A stretch of DNA of 33,785 nucleotides from Sulfurimonas sp. (GTDB taxonomy: Bacteria > Campylobacterota > Campylobacteria > Campylobacterales > Sulfurimonadaceae), in NCBI GenBank assembly GCA_027013295.1, contig JALUXP010000117.1, forward strand, positions 1-33,785, given 5' to 3'. Position 1 is the first letter of the stretch; each line of letters starts with the position of its first letter. Below the pieces are notes generated by a model. That model was not told the origin of the DNA. It did no database searches and worked only from the letters and a program-made list of their open reading frames with translations. This document shows positions 6,435 to 15,405 of this stretch, piece after piece. Both the position numbers and the translations under genes were made by a program.

Positions 6435-8342
6435 ATGATGCAAGCATTACAAAACGCCTACGATGCAAGAGCAAAAAAACTCAATAAGATAGAACAAACA
6501 AAACAGTTAAAGTCTCCAAGTGAGGCTTATGAAAAGTTACAATACTATGCGAAAGAGGGGTATGGCTCAATCCCTGATGAGGATAAAAAATACTTTTTAA
6601 AATGTTTTGGTATCTATGATAGACCTGCTACTCCTGAGCGTTTTATGCTTAAACTTCGTACTTCTGGTGGATTTTTGACTGCAGATCAAGTAAAAGTTAT
6701 TGGTGCGTGTGCTAAAGAGTTTGGACAAGACTACATAGACCTTACTACAAGACAGCAGTGTGAGTTGAGGTATCTACGCATAGAAGATCTACCAACGGTC
6801 ATAAAAAGGCTTGAAGAAGTGGGACTAGATGGGTATCAAACAGGGGTTGATAATATCAGAAGCATCATGATAGATCCTCTTGATGCAGAGGCATTTGACA
6901 ATGTCCTCCCTTCGCATAAAATAGTTCTGAAACTTCAAGAGATGTTTCTTTACAAAGAGGAGTGGATATCGACACTTCCGAGAAAGTTTAATACCGCTAT
7001 CAGTGGCTCTTATTCTAATAGATGCAATGTGTTTTGTCATGATATCTCTTTTGCTTTGGCACAAAAAGATGGTATCTACGGTTTTAATATGTATCTTGGT
7101 GGAAAAGTGGGCGTAGTGGGAAAGAATGCAGATATCTTTTTAAAAGATGAAGAAGAAGTTTTAGAGGCATTTGGAGCTACGATAGATATTTTTAAAGAGT
7201 ATGGTTTTCGTGATAACCGTAATAAAAATAGACTCCACTTTCTCATCGAATCTGTGGGAGTAGGGGAGTTTACAAGAGCAATTAGAAAAAAAGCACATAG
7301 AGAGTTCGCAACTGCTGGAGTGACGATGACTCAGATAGACTTTAATGAGCCAGACCAAGGTCGAGTGCAACTTCGTGATGGTAGCTTTGCTGTCCATGTA
7401 GTGGTTCCATCAGGTGTCTTTACTGGAAGTGCCATGATAGAGGTAGCCCAGCTTGCCCAAAAATATGGCAATGGCAATATTAGACTCGATATGGAACAAT
7501 CTCTTTTTATCATGGGTATAAATGATGTAGCATCTCTTTTAGAAGAGAGATTCTTTGAGACTTACAAAAGTGTGAATACTCCATACCTCAATCACCTTAT
7601 CGCCTGTGCAGGAACCGAGCATTGCCCTTTTGGCGTGATAGAAAATAAAAATGACGCCATCAATATGGCAAAATATCTTGATGAAAAAGTACCACTCAGT
7701 TCTGGACGCTTAAGAATGTATTGGTCAGCGTGCGTGAAAGGGTGTGGAATACATGGCTTAGCAGACATCGGTTTTGAAGGATGTAAGGCAAAAATAGATG
7801 GAAAAACAGTAGATGGAGTGAATATCTTTATGGGTGGAAAACTTATCTCTGAGGGGCAAGAGGGACATACTGTTATCAAGTCAGCGCCACTTATTTATGC
7901 AAAATACTATATAGAATCCATCATGATTGAGTATAAAAAACAAAGAAAGAAAAATGAAAATTTTGAAGCCTATAATGATAGGGTGCTTTCTCAATACTCC
8001 TTGGCAAATGTAGGTTTTGTAATGAAGTTAAATGCCTACTTAAGGAGTAAAAGCATAGATGCCCATCTAAGTTTCAGTGAAAAGGCAAATACTGGAAAAA
8101 ATGAGGAGTATGAACTCTTTGAGTTTGCTCGTAAATTTTACTATCAACTTTCAAAAAGAGAAGCCTACTCCGCCTATGAGCGTTTTACAAATGTGATTAA
8201 ACATGAAAAACTTGAAGATATCCGTTCTTTAGTAGCAGATATTGATGAAAATATTGCCTTAATGTTAGAAGCAGTTCTCAAGCCAAAAGAGGATAAGAGA
8301 GCTGTGGTTTTTTCAGAAATAGAAAAGTTAATAGCTTTATAA
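6435..8342 (+). CDS. nirA: Ferredoxin-type nitrite (or sulfite) reductase with C-terminal extension
   Basis: A 635-residue siroheme/[4Fe-4S] reductase. Both repeats of the nitrite/sulfite reductase fold are present; LTTRQQCELRYLRIED and the GVDNIRS segment belong to the first half. The cluster and siroheme ligands are Cys391 and Cys397 (CAGTEHC) and Cys433 and Cys437 (CVKGC), the canonical C-x5-C ... C-x3-C pattern. It should reduce nitrite to ammonium with ferredoxin; adjacency to nitrate reductase favours nitrite over sulfite. The protein is about 100 residues longer than typical NirA: residues from about 500 on form a charged, mostly helical tail I do not recognise. Two adjacent ATGs (6435, 6438) could start it. 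No nitrate transporter gene is next to the pair. Confidence 0.85.
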   Translation: MMQALQNAYDARAKKLNKIEQTKQLKSPSEAYEKLQYYAKEGYGSIPDEDKKYFLKCFGIYDRPATPERFMLKLRTSGGFLTADQVKVIGACAKEFGQDYIDLTTRQQCELRYLRIEDLPTVIKRLEEVGLDGYQTGVDNIRSIMIDPLDAEAFDNVLPSHKIVLKLQEMFLYKEEWISTLPRKFNTAISGSYSNRCNVFCHDISFALAQKDGIYGFNMYLGGKVGVVGKNADIFLKDEEEVLEAFGATIDIFKEYGFRDNRNKNRLHFLIESVGVGEFTRAIRKKAHREFATAGVTMTQIDFNEPDQGRVQLRDGSFAVHVVVPSGVFTGSAMIEVAQLAQKYGNGNIRLDMEQSLFIMGINDVASLLEERFFETYKSVNTPYLNHLIACAGTEHCPFGVIENKNDAINMAKYLDEKVPLSSGRLRMYWSACVKGCGIHGLADIGFEGCKAKIDGKTVDGVNIFMGGKLISEGQEGHTVIKSAPLIYAKYYIESIMIEYKKQRKKNENFEAYNDRVLSQYSLANVGFVMKLNAYLRSKSIDAHLSFSEKANTGKNEEYELFEFARKFYYQLSKREAYSAYERFTNVIKHEKLEDIRSLVADIDENIALMLEAVLKPKEDKRAVVFSEIEKLIAL

Positions 8343-8354
8343 GCCATTTAAAGA

Positions 8355-8360
8355 TATAAT
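8355..8360 (+). promoter_or_regulatory. Putative -10 box for the pyrH operon
   Basis: TATAAT, 45 bp upstream of pyrH and only 13 bp after the nirA stop. It probably marks the start of the housekeeping transcription unit that runs on to amiA. Confidence 0.45.
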
Positions 8361-8371
8361 CCGCGAAATAG

Positions 8372-9115
<744 letters not shown>

Positions 9116-9146
9116 TAGTAAAATGAAAATATAAAAGGAAAATAAA

Positions 9147-9371
9147 ATGATGAAAACAGAAGAATTAACAGCAAAAGTTTTAAAAGACAATCCAGTTATG
9201 GATAATTACCAATTAGCATTAGCGGTAGCTAAAAGAATGGATGAGCTTTTAAATGGTGCTACAAGTAAACTCAATATTGATCCAAAAAGTGTAAAAGCAG
9301 CAGACTTAGCACTGATGGAAATTGCAGAAGGCCTTGTAAGTGTAAAAGGCTTTGTTGATTTAGAGGACTAA
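9147..9371 (+). CDS. rpoZ: DNA-directed RNA polymerase omega subunit
   Basis: A 74-residue protein with the RpoZ pattern: a helix with NYQLALAVAKRMDELLNGA, where other omega subunits have R(F/Y)-x-LV-x-VA-x-RA-x-QL, and a later KAADLALMEIAEGLV helix. Omega stabilises the beta-prime subunit and forms part of a ppGpp site in some bacteria, which gives its position directly before spoT added interest. AAAAGGAAAATAAA precedes tandem ATGs (9147 and 9150); either could be the start. It ends 3 bp before the spoT start. Confidence 0.92.
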   Translation: MMKTEELTAKVLKDNPVMDNYQLALAVAKRMDELLNGATSKLNIDPKSVKAADLALMEIAEGLVSVKGFVDLED

Positions 9372-9374
9372 GTC

Positions 9375-11525
9375 TTGGGACTGAGTCAAGCTGACATTGA
9401 GAAAGTAAAACACTTCCACTCTATTGACTCTGCAACCCAGTATCTTTACTCACATTTTGAAGAAACTTCTAGCTTAGAAGATGCACTTAAATACTCAATC
9501 CATGCCCATGAAGGGCAACAGCGAAAGAGTGGCGAGCCTTATGTAATCCACCCCATTTTAGTCTCTGCTATTGTAGCTTCTATAACAAATGATATATCTA
9601 TGTCTATCGCAGCACTTTTACATGATGTTGTAGAAGATACAGAGATTACGATCGAAGAGATTATCCATGTTTTTGGCGAGGATGTAGCGCATCTTGTTGA
9701 AGGGCTTACTAAGATTGATAAAATTCGTGATGATGAACTCAGCCCCTCGTCTTCAGATGAAAAACTAATCGTTTCTGCTCTCTCTTTTAGAAAAATGCTT
9801 TTAGCCTCTATCAAAGATGTACGCGTCTTGGTTGTAAAACTATGTGACAGACTGCACAACATGCTCACCCTAGATGCTCTTTCCTCACATAAACAGATAA
9901 GAATAGCAGAAGAAACTTTAGTGGTGTACGCCCCTATTGCACATAGACTAGGGATAAGCTTTTTAAAAAACATGCTTGAAGATCTTAGTTTTTCTTACCT
10001 TTTTGTTGAAGAGAAAAATCATATAGACAGTTATCTCGATACAAACTATCATGCTATCGAGATGAAGCTAGATGAGTTTAAAAAAACTATCAATACGATA
10101 CTGATGAAAAATGGTTTTTGTGAAGATGATATAGAGATTCTCTCTCGTGTGAAACACAGTTACTCTATCCATCTTAAGATGCAAAGAAAAGGGATAAGTA
10201 TTGATGAAGTTTTAGACCTTTTAGCTGTGAGAATCCTCACAGATGATAAGGTGAAATGTTACACCATTCTCGGACTTATCCATCTTCACTTTCAACCGCT
10301 CTCATCAAGATTCAAAGATTATATTGCTGTGCCTAAAGATAATGGTTATCAGACTATTCATACCTCAGTTTTTCACGATACTGCTATTTTCGAGATACAG
10401 ATTCGTACTTTTGAGATGCACCAAACTGCTGAATTAGGTGTCGCTGCACATTGGAAATACAAAAGTGGAGCAGATGCTATTAACCTAGATTGGCTCAATA
10501 ACCTAGGTTACCAAAATGAGTCAGTAGAAGACTTTTATGAGCTTATCAAAAATGATTTGTACTCAGAAGACATCTCTGTATTTTCTCCAACGGGAGAGCC
10601 TTTTACTCTTCCTCGAGGTGCCGTAGTATTGGATTTTGCGTATGCTGTGCACTCTGAAGTTGGAAATAAAGCAACTGCAGCCCTCATTAATAAAACAAAA
10701 TCATCACTTCTTAATGAACTCAAAAATGGGGATATTGTTAAAGTGATAGTTTCAGATGAGAACATTACCCGATGCTCTTGGATAGATGCTGTCATCACTT
10801 CTAAAGCAAAAACAAATATGCGATACAACTGTGGTGCAAAGATCAAAGATATAAACTCAAAAAGTGCTATCAATATCATAGCAACTGCTATGAACTTAAA
10901 TAACTCTCGGGTTGAGGAGTGGTATAGAACCTCAGGGTGTACAAAACAGGCGACAATCCCAGCAGACATAGACCATCTCAAAGATGTCGTCAATAAATAT
11001 ACTTTTGATATCTCAAAAAATAATCGTTTTACAGGGTTTTTATCGCGTCATAGATTTAAAATTCGTCAATTTTCTCATAAAGGGATTACAATTTACTCAA
11101 CTCTTGGGGTAAGTGATGTTGTTTTTGACTATTGTTGTCATCCTAAAATGGGTGATGAGATAATGGGTTTTATAGAAAAAGGGAAGGTTTATGTGCATCA
11201 TAAGATGTGTCAAAAGGCTTATGCACAACTTGCAAATGGTGATAAAATGGTTTTTGTGAAGTGGGAGAAGGAAAATATTTATGAGTATAATATGATTATC
11301 TCTCTTCATAGTGGTAAAGGTACGCTTGCAGAATTTTTAAATTATCTTGTAAAATTAAATATAGATATTAGTTCAATCGAATTAGGAAAAAACAAAAGTG
11401 AGTCAACTCGTTATTGTGAGATGGGATTTGAGTCAAAAGAGGCTGATATTAATAAACTTCGTGGTAAAATAGAGCAAAAAATAAAAGTAATCCATTTGGT
11501 GCGAGCCGATGATGCTTATCGTTAG
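9375..11525 (+). CDS. spoT: Bifunctional (p)ppGpp synthetase/hydrolase (Rel/SpoT)
   Basis: A 716-residue RSH-family enzyme. The hydrolase HD domain shows AHEGQQRKSGEPYVIHP, with the His-Asp pair in LLHDVVEDT at about 81-89. The synthetase domain has RFKDYIAVPKDNGYQTIHT; its RFKD matches the RxKD motif of bifunctional enzymes, not the ExDD of RelA. A TGS domain (SVFSPTGEPFTLPRGA, about 395-455) and a C-terminal ACT domain follow. It should be the cell's main long RSH enzyme for stringent control, making and degrading (p)ppGpp. The start is TTG at 9375, 3 bp after rpoZ, with AGAGGA inside the rpoZ end as ribosome binding site, so translation is probably coupled to rpoZ. Confidence 0.95.
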   Translation: MGLSQADIEKVKHFHSIDSATQYLYSHFEETSSLEDALKYSIHAHEGQQRKSGEPYVIHPILVSAIVASITNDISMSIAALLHDVVEDTEITIEEIIHVFGEDVAHLVEGLTKIDKIRDDELSPSSSDEKLIVSALSFRKMLLASIKDVRVLVVKLCDRLHNMLTLDALSSHKQIRIAEETLVVYAPIAHRLGISFLKNMLEDLSFSYLFVEEKNHIDSYLDTNYHAIEMKLDEFKKTINTILMKNGFCEDDIEILSRVKHSYSIHLKMQRKGISIDEVLDLLAVRILTDDKVKCYTILGLIHLHFQPLSSRFKDYIAVPKDNGYQTIHTSVFHDTAIFEIQIRTFEMHQTAELGVAAHWKYKSGADAINLDWLNNLGYQNESVEDFYELIKNDLYSEDISVFSPTGEPFTLPRGAVVLDFAYAVHSEVGNKATAALINKTKSSLLNELKNGDIVKVIVSDENITRCSWIDAVITSKAKTNMRYNCGAKIKDINSKSAINIIATAMNLNNSRVEEWYRTSGCTKQATIPADIDHLKDVVNKYTFDISKNNRFTGFLSRHRFKIRQFSHKGITIYSTLGVSDVVFDYCCHPKMGDEIMGFIEKGKVYVHHKMCQKAYAQLANGDKMVFVKWEKENIYEYNMIISLHSGKGTLAEFLNYLVKLNIDISSIELGKNKSESTRYCEMGFESKEADINKLRGKIEQKIKVIHLVRADDAYR

Positions 11526-11537
11526 GAAAATATATAC

Positions 11538-12737
11538 ATGTTAGATGTTGCGTTGAACGAGATAAAAAGAGGAACTGCTGAAATCATTGATGAAGAGAGG
11601 ATTGTAAAGCTTCTCAAAGCATATTATGATGAGGGGAAAACCTATACCGTAAAGGCTGGTTTTGATCCAACTGCACCTGACTTGCATTTAGGTCATACTG
11701 TATTATTGCAAAAACTTGCAATATTTCAAAAATATGGTGGGAGGATTCAGTTTCTCATCGGTAATTTTACTGCAGCTATAGGTGATCCCACAGGCAAAAG
11801 TGCCACAAGAAAGGTACTGACTGAGGAAGATATAGCAAAAAATATCACTTCTTATACTACTCAGGCATTTAAGATTTTAGATGAGAGTAAAACAGAGATT
11901 GTTTACAATAAAGAATGGTTAGAGAAGCTCGGTGCTTTAGGGATGTTGCAATTGGCTTCAAATCTTACAGTTGCTAGAATGTTAGAGAGAGATGACTTCT
12001 CTAAAAGATATGCATCACAAACGCCTATCGCCGTAAGTGAATTTATCTATCCATTACTTCAAGGCTATGACAGCGTGCATCTTCAAAGCGACATAGAGAT
12101 AGGTGGAACTGATCAGAAGTTTAATCTCCTCATGGGTCGTCAACTTCAAAAAGTTTATGAGATTAAAAAGCAACAAGCAGTTTTAATGATGCCTATCTTA
12201 GAAGGTTTAGATGGTGTTCAAAAGATGAGTAAGTCTCTTGGAAATTATATTGGTGTGACAGATGAAGCCAATGATATGTTTGGCAAAGTGTTAAGCATCT
12301 CTGATGCGTTAATGTGGCGATATTTTGAGCTTCTTAGTACAAAAACACTTGAAGAGATTGCTGAGATAAAATCTGGTGTAGAAAATGGTTCATTACATCC
12401 TAAAAAAGTAAAAGAGGATTTGGCTTTAGAGATAACAACAAGGTTTCATACTGAGGAGTTAGCACATGAGGCAAAAGCTGAGTTTGAAAAAGTACATGCA
12501 AGAAGTCAAATTCCTACCGATGTAGAAGAGTTTTCATGTGAAGGGGAGATTTGGATAGCAAAAGCTTTGGTTGATTGTAAGATAGAGTCATCAACTTCAC
12601 AAGCTAGAAGAGATATTAAGCAAGGTGCTGTTAGAATAAACCAAGAAAAAATCTCTGAGATAGATTTGCAACTAAGTGTTGGTGAGTATGTGCTTCAAGT
12701 TGGAAAAAGAAAATTTGCAAAGTTAAAGGTTAATTAA
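11538..12737 (+). CDS. tyrS: Tyrosyl-tRNA synthetase
   Basis: A 399-residue class I aminoacyl-tRNA synthetase charging tRNA-Tyr. The HIGH-type motif is HLGHT (residues about 51-55) after FDPTAPD, and the KMSKS loop is present exactly as KMSKS near residue 231. SEFIYPLLQGYDSVHL and IGGTDQKFNLLMGRQLQ line the tyrosine pocket. The last 65 residues form an S4 RNA-binding domain (TSQARRDIKQGAVRINQEKI). AGGAAAATATATAC precedes the ATG, 12 bp after spoT. Its stop overlaps the fabX start (TAATG). Confidence 0.97.
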   Translation: MLDVALNEIKRGTAEIIDEERIVKLLKAYYDEGKTYTVKAGFDPTAPDLHLGHTVLLQKLAIFQKYGGRIQFLIGNFTAAIGDPTGKSATRKVLTEEDIAKNITSYTTQAFKILDESKTEIVYNKEWLEKLGALGMLQLASNLTVARMLERDDFSKRYASQTPIAVSEFIYPLLQGYDSVHLQSDIEIGGTDQKFNLLMGRQLQKVYEIKKQQAVLMMPILEGLDGVQKMSKSLGNYIGVTDEANDMFGKVLSISDALMWRYFELLSTKTLEEIAEIKSGVENGSLHPKKVKEDLALEITTRFHTEELAHEAKAEFEKVHARSQIPTDVEEFSCEGEIWIAKALVDCKIESSTSQARRDIKQGAVRINQEKISEIDLQLSVGEYVLQVGKRKFAKLKVN

Positions 12738-13828
12738 TGAGTTTCAACAAACTAAAAATCGGAAAATATGAGATAAGTAAACCTATAGTTCAAGGTGGAA
12801 TGGGTGTGGGAATTAGTTGGGATCAACTTGCTGGAAATGTATCTAAAGAGGGTGGACTTGGTGTTATCTCAGCTGTTGGAACTGGATACTATGAAGATAA
12901 AAAATATGCAAATAAACTTGTAGAAGGCAAACCACTTGATGCTTTAGGTTTTTACTCTAAAGAGGGTTTCGATGCTATCATCAAAAATGCTAGAAAAGTA
13001 TGTGGAGACAAACCTCTTGCTGCAAATATCCTTTATGCTATCAATGATTATGGAAGAGTTGTTAAAGATGCATGTGAGAGTGGAATAGACATTATCATCA
13101 CAGGAGCAGGACTCCCTACAAATATGCCAGAATTTACAGAAGGGTATCCAGATGTTGCTCTAGTGCCTATCGTTTCTTCTGCAAAAGCACTCAAAATTAT
13201 CTGTAAAAGATGGCAAAAAAGATACAACAGACTTCCAGATGCAGTAGTGGTTGAAGGTCCAAAATCTGGTGGGCATCAAGGTTTTACCTATGAACAATGT
13301 AAGCTACCAGAAAACCAGTTAGAAAACATTGTCGCACCAGTTGTCCAAGAAGCTGCTAGTTGGGGTGACATCCCTGTTATTGCTGCTGGTGGTGTTTGGG
13401 ATAAAAAAGATATTGAGCAGATGTTGAGTCTTGGGGCACGCGCAGTTCAGATGGGTACTAGATTTATCGGTACACATGAATGTGATGCGCATGAAAACTT
13501 CAAACAAGTCCTTATTAACGCAAAAAAAGAAGATATTGTGCTTATGAGCTCTCCTGTGGGATACCCAGCACAAGGGGTTAGGACAAATCTTACTGCGTTA
13601 GTAGAAAAGCGTGAGGGTCCTGCTATCAAATGTATCTCAAATTGTGTAGCACCTTGTAATCGTGGTAAGGAAGCTAAGGTTGTTGGCTTTTGTATAGCTG
13701 ATAGGCTCTCAGATGCGTATGAGGGTAATCTTGAAACTGGTCTTTTCTTTTCAGGAACAAATGGATACAAACTTGACAAACTTATCAGCGTAAAAGAGTT
13801 GATGGATAAATTGATACAAGGCGAATAG
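12737..13828 (+). CDS. fabX: FabX-like decanoyl-ACP dehydrogenase/isomerase (nitronate monooxygenase superfamily)
   Basis: A 363-residue FMN-dependent TIM-barrel protein, usually labelled nitronate monooxygenase. Length, gene position after tyrS and sequence features match H. pylori FabX (HP0773), which makes unsaturated fatty acids in bacteria lacking FabA. Visible features are PIVQGGMGVG (FMN/N-terminal loop), the active-site His180 in GPKSGGHQGF, IPVIAAGGVWD and RAVQMGTRFIGTHE (FMN phosphate binding), and a cluster motif Cys299, Cys303, Cys307, Cys319 (C-x3-C-x3-C-x11-C). The cysteine set fits the [4Fe-4S] cluster of FabX and is absent from ordinary nitronate monooxygenases and FabK. It overlaps tyrS by one base. 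The assignment is by family and synteny, not by measured activity. Confidence 0.85.
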   Translation: MSFNKLKIGKYEISKPIVQGGMGVGISWDQLAGNVSKEGGLGVISAVGTGYYEDKKYANKLVEGKPLDALGFYSKEGFDAIIKNARKVCGDKPLAANILYAINDYGRVVKDACESGIDIIITGAGLPTNMPEFTEGYPDVALVPIVSSAKALKIICKRWQKRYNRLPDAVVVEGPKSGGHQGFTYEQCKLPENQLENIVAPVVQEAASWGDIPVIAAGGVWDKKDIEQMLSLGARAVQMGTRFIGTHECDAHENFKQVLINAKKEDIVLMSSPVGYPAQGVRTNLTALVEKREGPAIKCISNCVAPCNRGKEAKVVGFCIADRLSDAYEGNLETGLFFSGTNGYKLDKLISVKELMDKLIQGE

Positions 13829-13835
13829 TCATAAG

Positions 13836-15221
13836 ATGATGCACTTTTTTGTTGTATTGGTATTTATTACCACGACTTTGTTTGGACTCAGTAATAATGA
13901 GATTCTAAATCGTGCTAATATCTATATAAAAACAGATACAAAAAGTAATCAGTTTCGAGCTTATAATGACTTTAAAAATCTTTATCTTCGTTCTATTATA
14001 CATGATGATGAAAGATTAAAGAAAAGTGCTCTTAAAGGGATTATTCATAGTGGAAAAAAACTTCATATTGATGTAATACAGTATGAAAAAGAATATGCCA
14101 GCTTAACTAAAAGATCTTCCTATCAAAAGCCAAAATTAATAACAAAGAAAGTTTTTAAAAAAGCTAAGCAGATAAAGATTACATCCTCACATAAACTGAA
14201 AAATATCTCTTGGTACAACGATAAACTTATCCTTAAGTTTGATAAAAAATTAAGAAAAAATCAAATTAATTATTTTACTCTGTATAATCAAAAGAAAAAG
14301 AGTTATAAATATGTTTTTGATATCCATGCTTCGATGCTTTCAAAAAGTCAAATGCTAAGAAGAGAGGGGATCAAAAGGATAAAAATAGCACAGTACAGAC
14401 TAAACACTCTTCGTCTTGTAATCGAAAACAATAAAAAAGTCAAGATTAGATTTAATAGAAATATGAATAAACTAACTATAGAAATGACGATACAATCAAA
14501 GAAAAAAAGGTCTAAAAGAATTTATACCCACATCACAAAAGATAAAAAGAAAATAATAGTGATAGATGCAGGGCATGGCGGTAAAGACCCTGGAGCTATA
14601 GGGTATAAGAGGTATAGAGAGAAGGTAGTTGTGCTTAAAATCGCACAATACTTAAAAAAAATATTAAAATACAGAGGCTATAAAGTATACATGACAAGGG
14701 ACTCAGATAAGTTCATAAAACTAAGCAATAGAACGGCTTTAGCCAATAAAAAATCTGCAAATCTTTTCATCAGCATACACGCAAATGCAGTCCCTAAACG
14801 AAATGCAAAAAAAGCCTATGGTGTTGAATGCTATTTTCTTTCCCCCTCTCGTTCTGGTAGAGCTGAAAAAGTTGCAGAACAAGAAAATACTGCAGATATA
14901 TCTGAGATGAATAAGTATTCAAAACATAGTCTTTTTAAGTTTTTAAATCATGCAAAAACTATAGCATCTCATAAACTTGCCATAGATTTGCAACGAGGGA
15001 TGTTAGGTTCTTTGAACGCTCACTATAAAGGTGTCAATGATGGTGGTGTTCGTGAAGGTCCTTTTTGGGTTCTAGTTGGTGCACAGATGCCAGCTGTTTT
15101 AGTAGAAGTTGGTTTCATCACTAACCCAAAAGAGGCAAAAATGCTAGTGAACAATAGCTACAGAAAAAGAATGGCTATGGGGTTGGCTGATGGAGTAGAG
15201 AGGTACTTTGAAAACAATTAA
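13836..15221 (+). CDS. amiA: Periplasmic N-acetylmuramoyl-L-alanine amidase
   Basis: A 461-residue zinc amidase that cuts the bond between MurNAc and the peptide stem, needed for daughter-cell separation. Residues 1-17 form a signal peptide. The very basic middle region (about 120-220) is compatible with an AMIN-like beta domain for envelope targeting. The Amidase_3 domain starts near 238: His247 in VIDAGHGGKDPGAIG, Glu262 in YREKVV, His315 in FISIHANAVP, and the catalytic Glu in VLVEVGFITNPKEA, so all zinc and catalytic residues are kept. It lies 7 bp after fabX, as in H. pylori (HP0772). Tandem ATGs at 13836 and 13839 are possible starts. Confidence 0.92.
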   Translation: MMHFFVVLVFITTTLFGLSNNEILNRANIYIKTDTKSNQFRAYNDFKNLYLRSIIHDDERLKKSALKGIIHSGKKLHIDVIQYEKEYASLTKRSSYQKPKLITKKVFKKAKQIKITSSHKLKNISWYNDKLILKFDKKLRKNQINYFTLYNQKKKSYKYVFDIHASMLSKSQMLRREGIKRIKIAQYRLNTLRLVIENNKKVKIRFNRNMNKLTIEMTIQSKKKRSKRIYTHITKDKKKIIVIDAGHGGKDPGAIGYKRYREKVVVLKIAQYLKKILKYRGYKVYMTRDSDKFIKLSNRTALANKKSANLFISIHANAVPKRNAKKAYGVECYFLSPSRSGRAEKVAEQENTADISEMNKYSKHSLFKFLNHAKTIASHKLAIDLQRGMLGSLNAHYKGVNDGGVREGPFWVLVGAQMPAVLVEVGFITNPKEAKMLVNNSYRKRMAMGLADGVERYFENN

Positions 15222-15235
15222 GCAATACAAGGAAT

Positions 15236-15300
15236 ATTATACTGCCCTATAAATGCTTTGGAAGTTTCCTTGAGTTTTCCGAAGTTTACAGTAGTATAAT
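15236..15300. repeat. 65-bp element bounded by inverted repeats, similar to the IS relic end at 1045
   Basis: Bounded by perfect 8-bp inverted repeats ATTATACT (15236-15243) and AGTATAAT (15293-15300). Its left end, TATACTGCCCTATAAA (15238-15253), differs at one base from 1045-1060 beside the transposase relic. Inside are GGAAGTTTCC, a short self-complementary box, and no coding frame. It may be an internally deleted IS or MITE-like remnant. Its right end also supplies a TATAAT that could act as an upstream promoter for proC. Confidence 0.42.
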
Positions 15301-15376
15301 GTTATAATGTCATAAAAAATGCACAACTTTAATTTGTAGGATTTATATTCTTTTCAAAATATAAAGCCCATTAAAT

Positions 15377-15382
15377 TATAAT
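15377..15382 (+). promoter_or_regulatory. Putative -10 box for proC
   Basis: TATAAT 24 bp before the preferred proC ATG. Two more TATAAT boxes occur at 15295-15300 and 15303-15308, so the gene may have tandem promoters in the gap after amiA. Confidence 0.4.
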
Positions 15383-15405
15383 TGTGTAGATGTAAATGGA
15401 AAACA

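Noticed and set aside
9539-9973. Minus-strand open frame of 144 codons inside spoT
   Set aside because: It is a mirror of the well-conserved HD domain; serine-rich low-complexity translation with no recognisable motif.
10535-10993. Minus-strand frame of 152 codons opposite the TGS region of spoT
   Set aside because: Antisense to a conserved domain; its hydrophobic appearance arises from the complementary codons of the TGS region.
13447-13779. Minus-strand frames opposite the 3' part of fabX
   Set aside because: They overlap the conserved cysteine cluster region of fabX in antisense and lack start signals.
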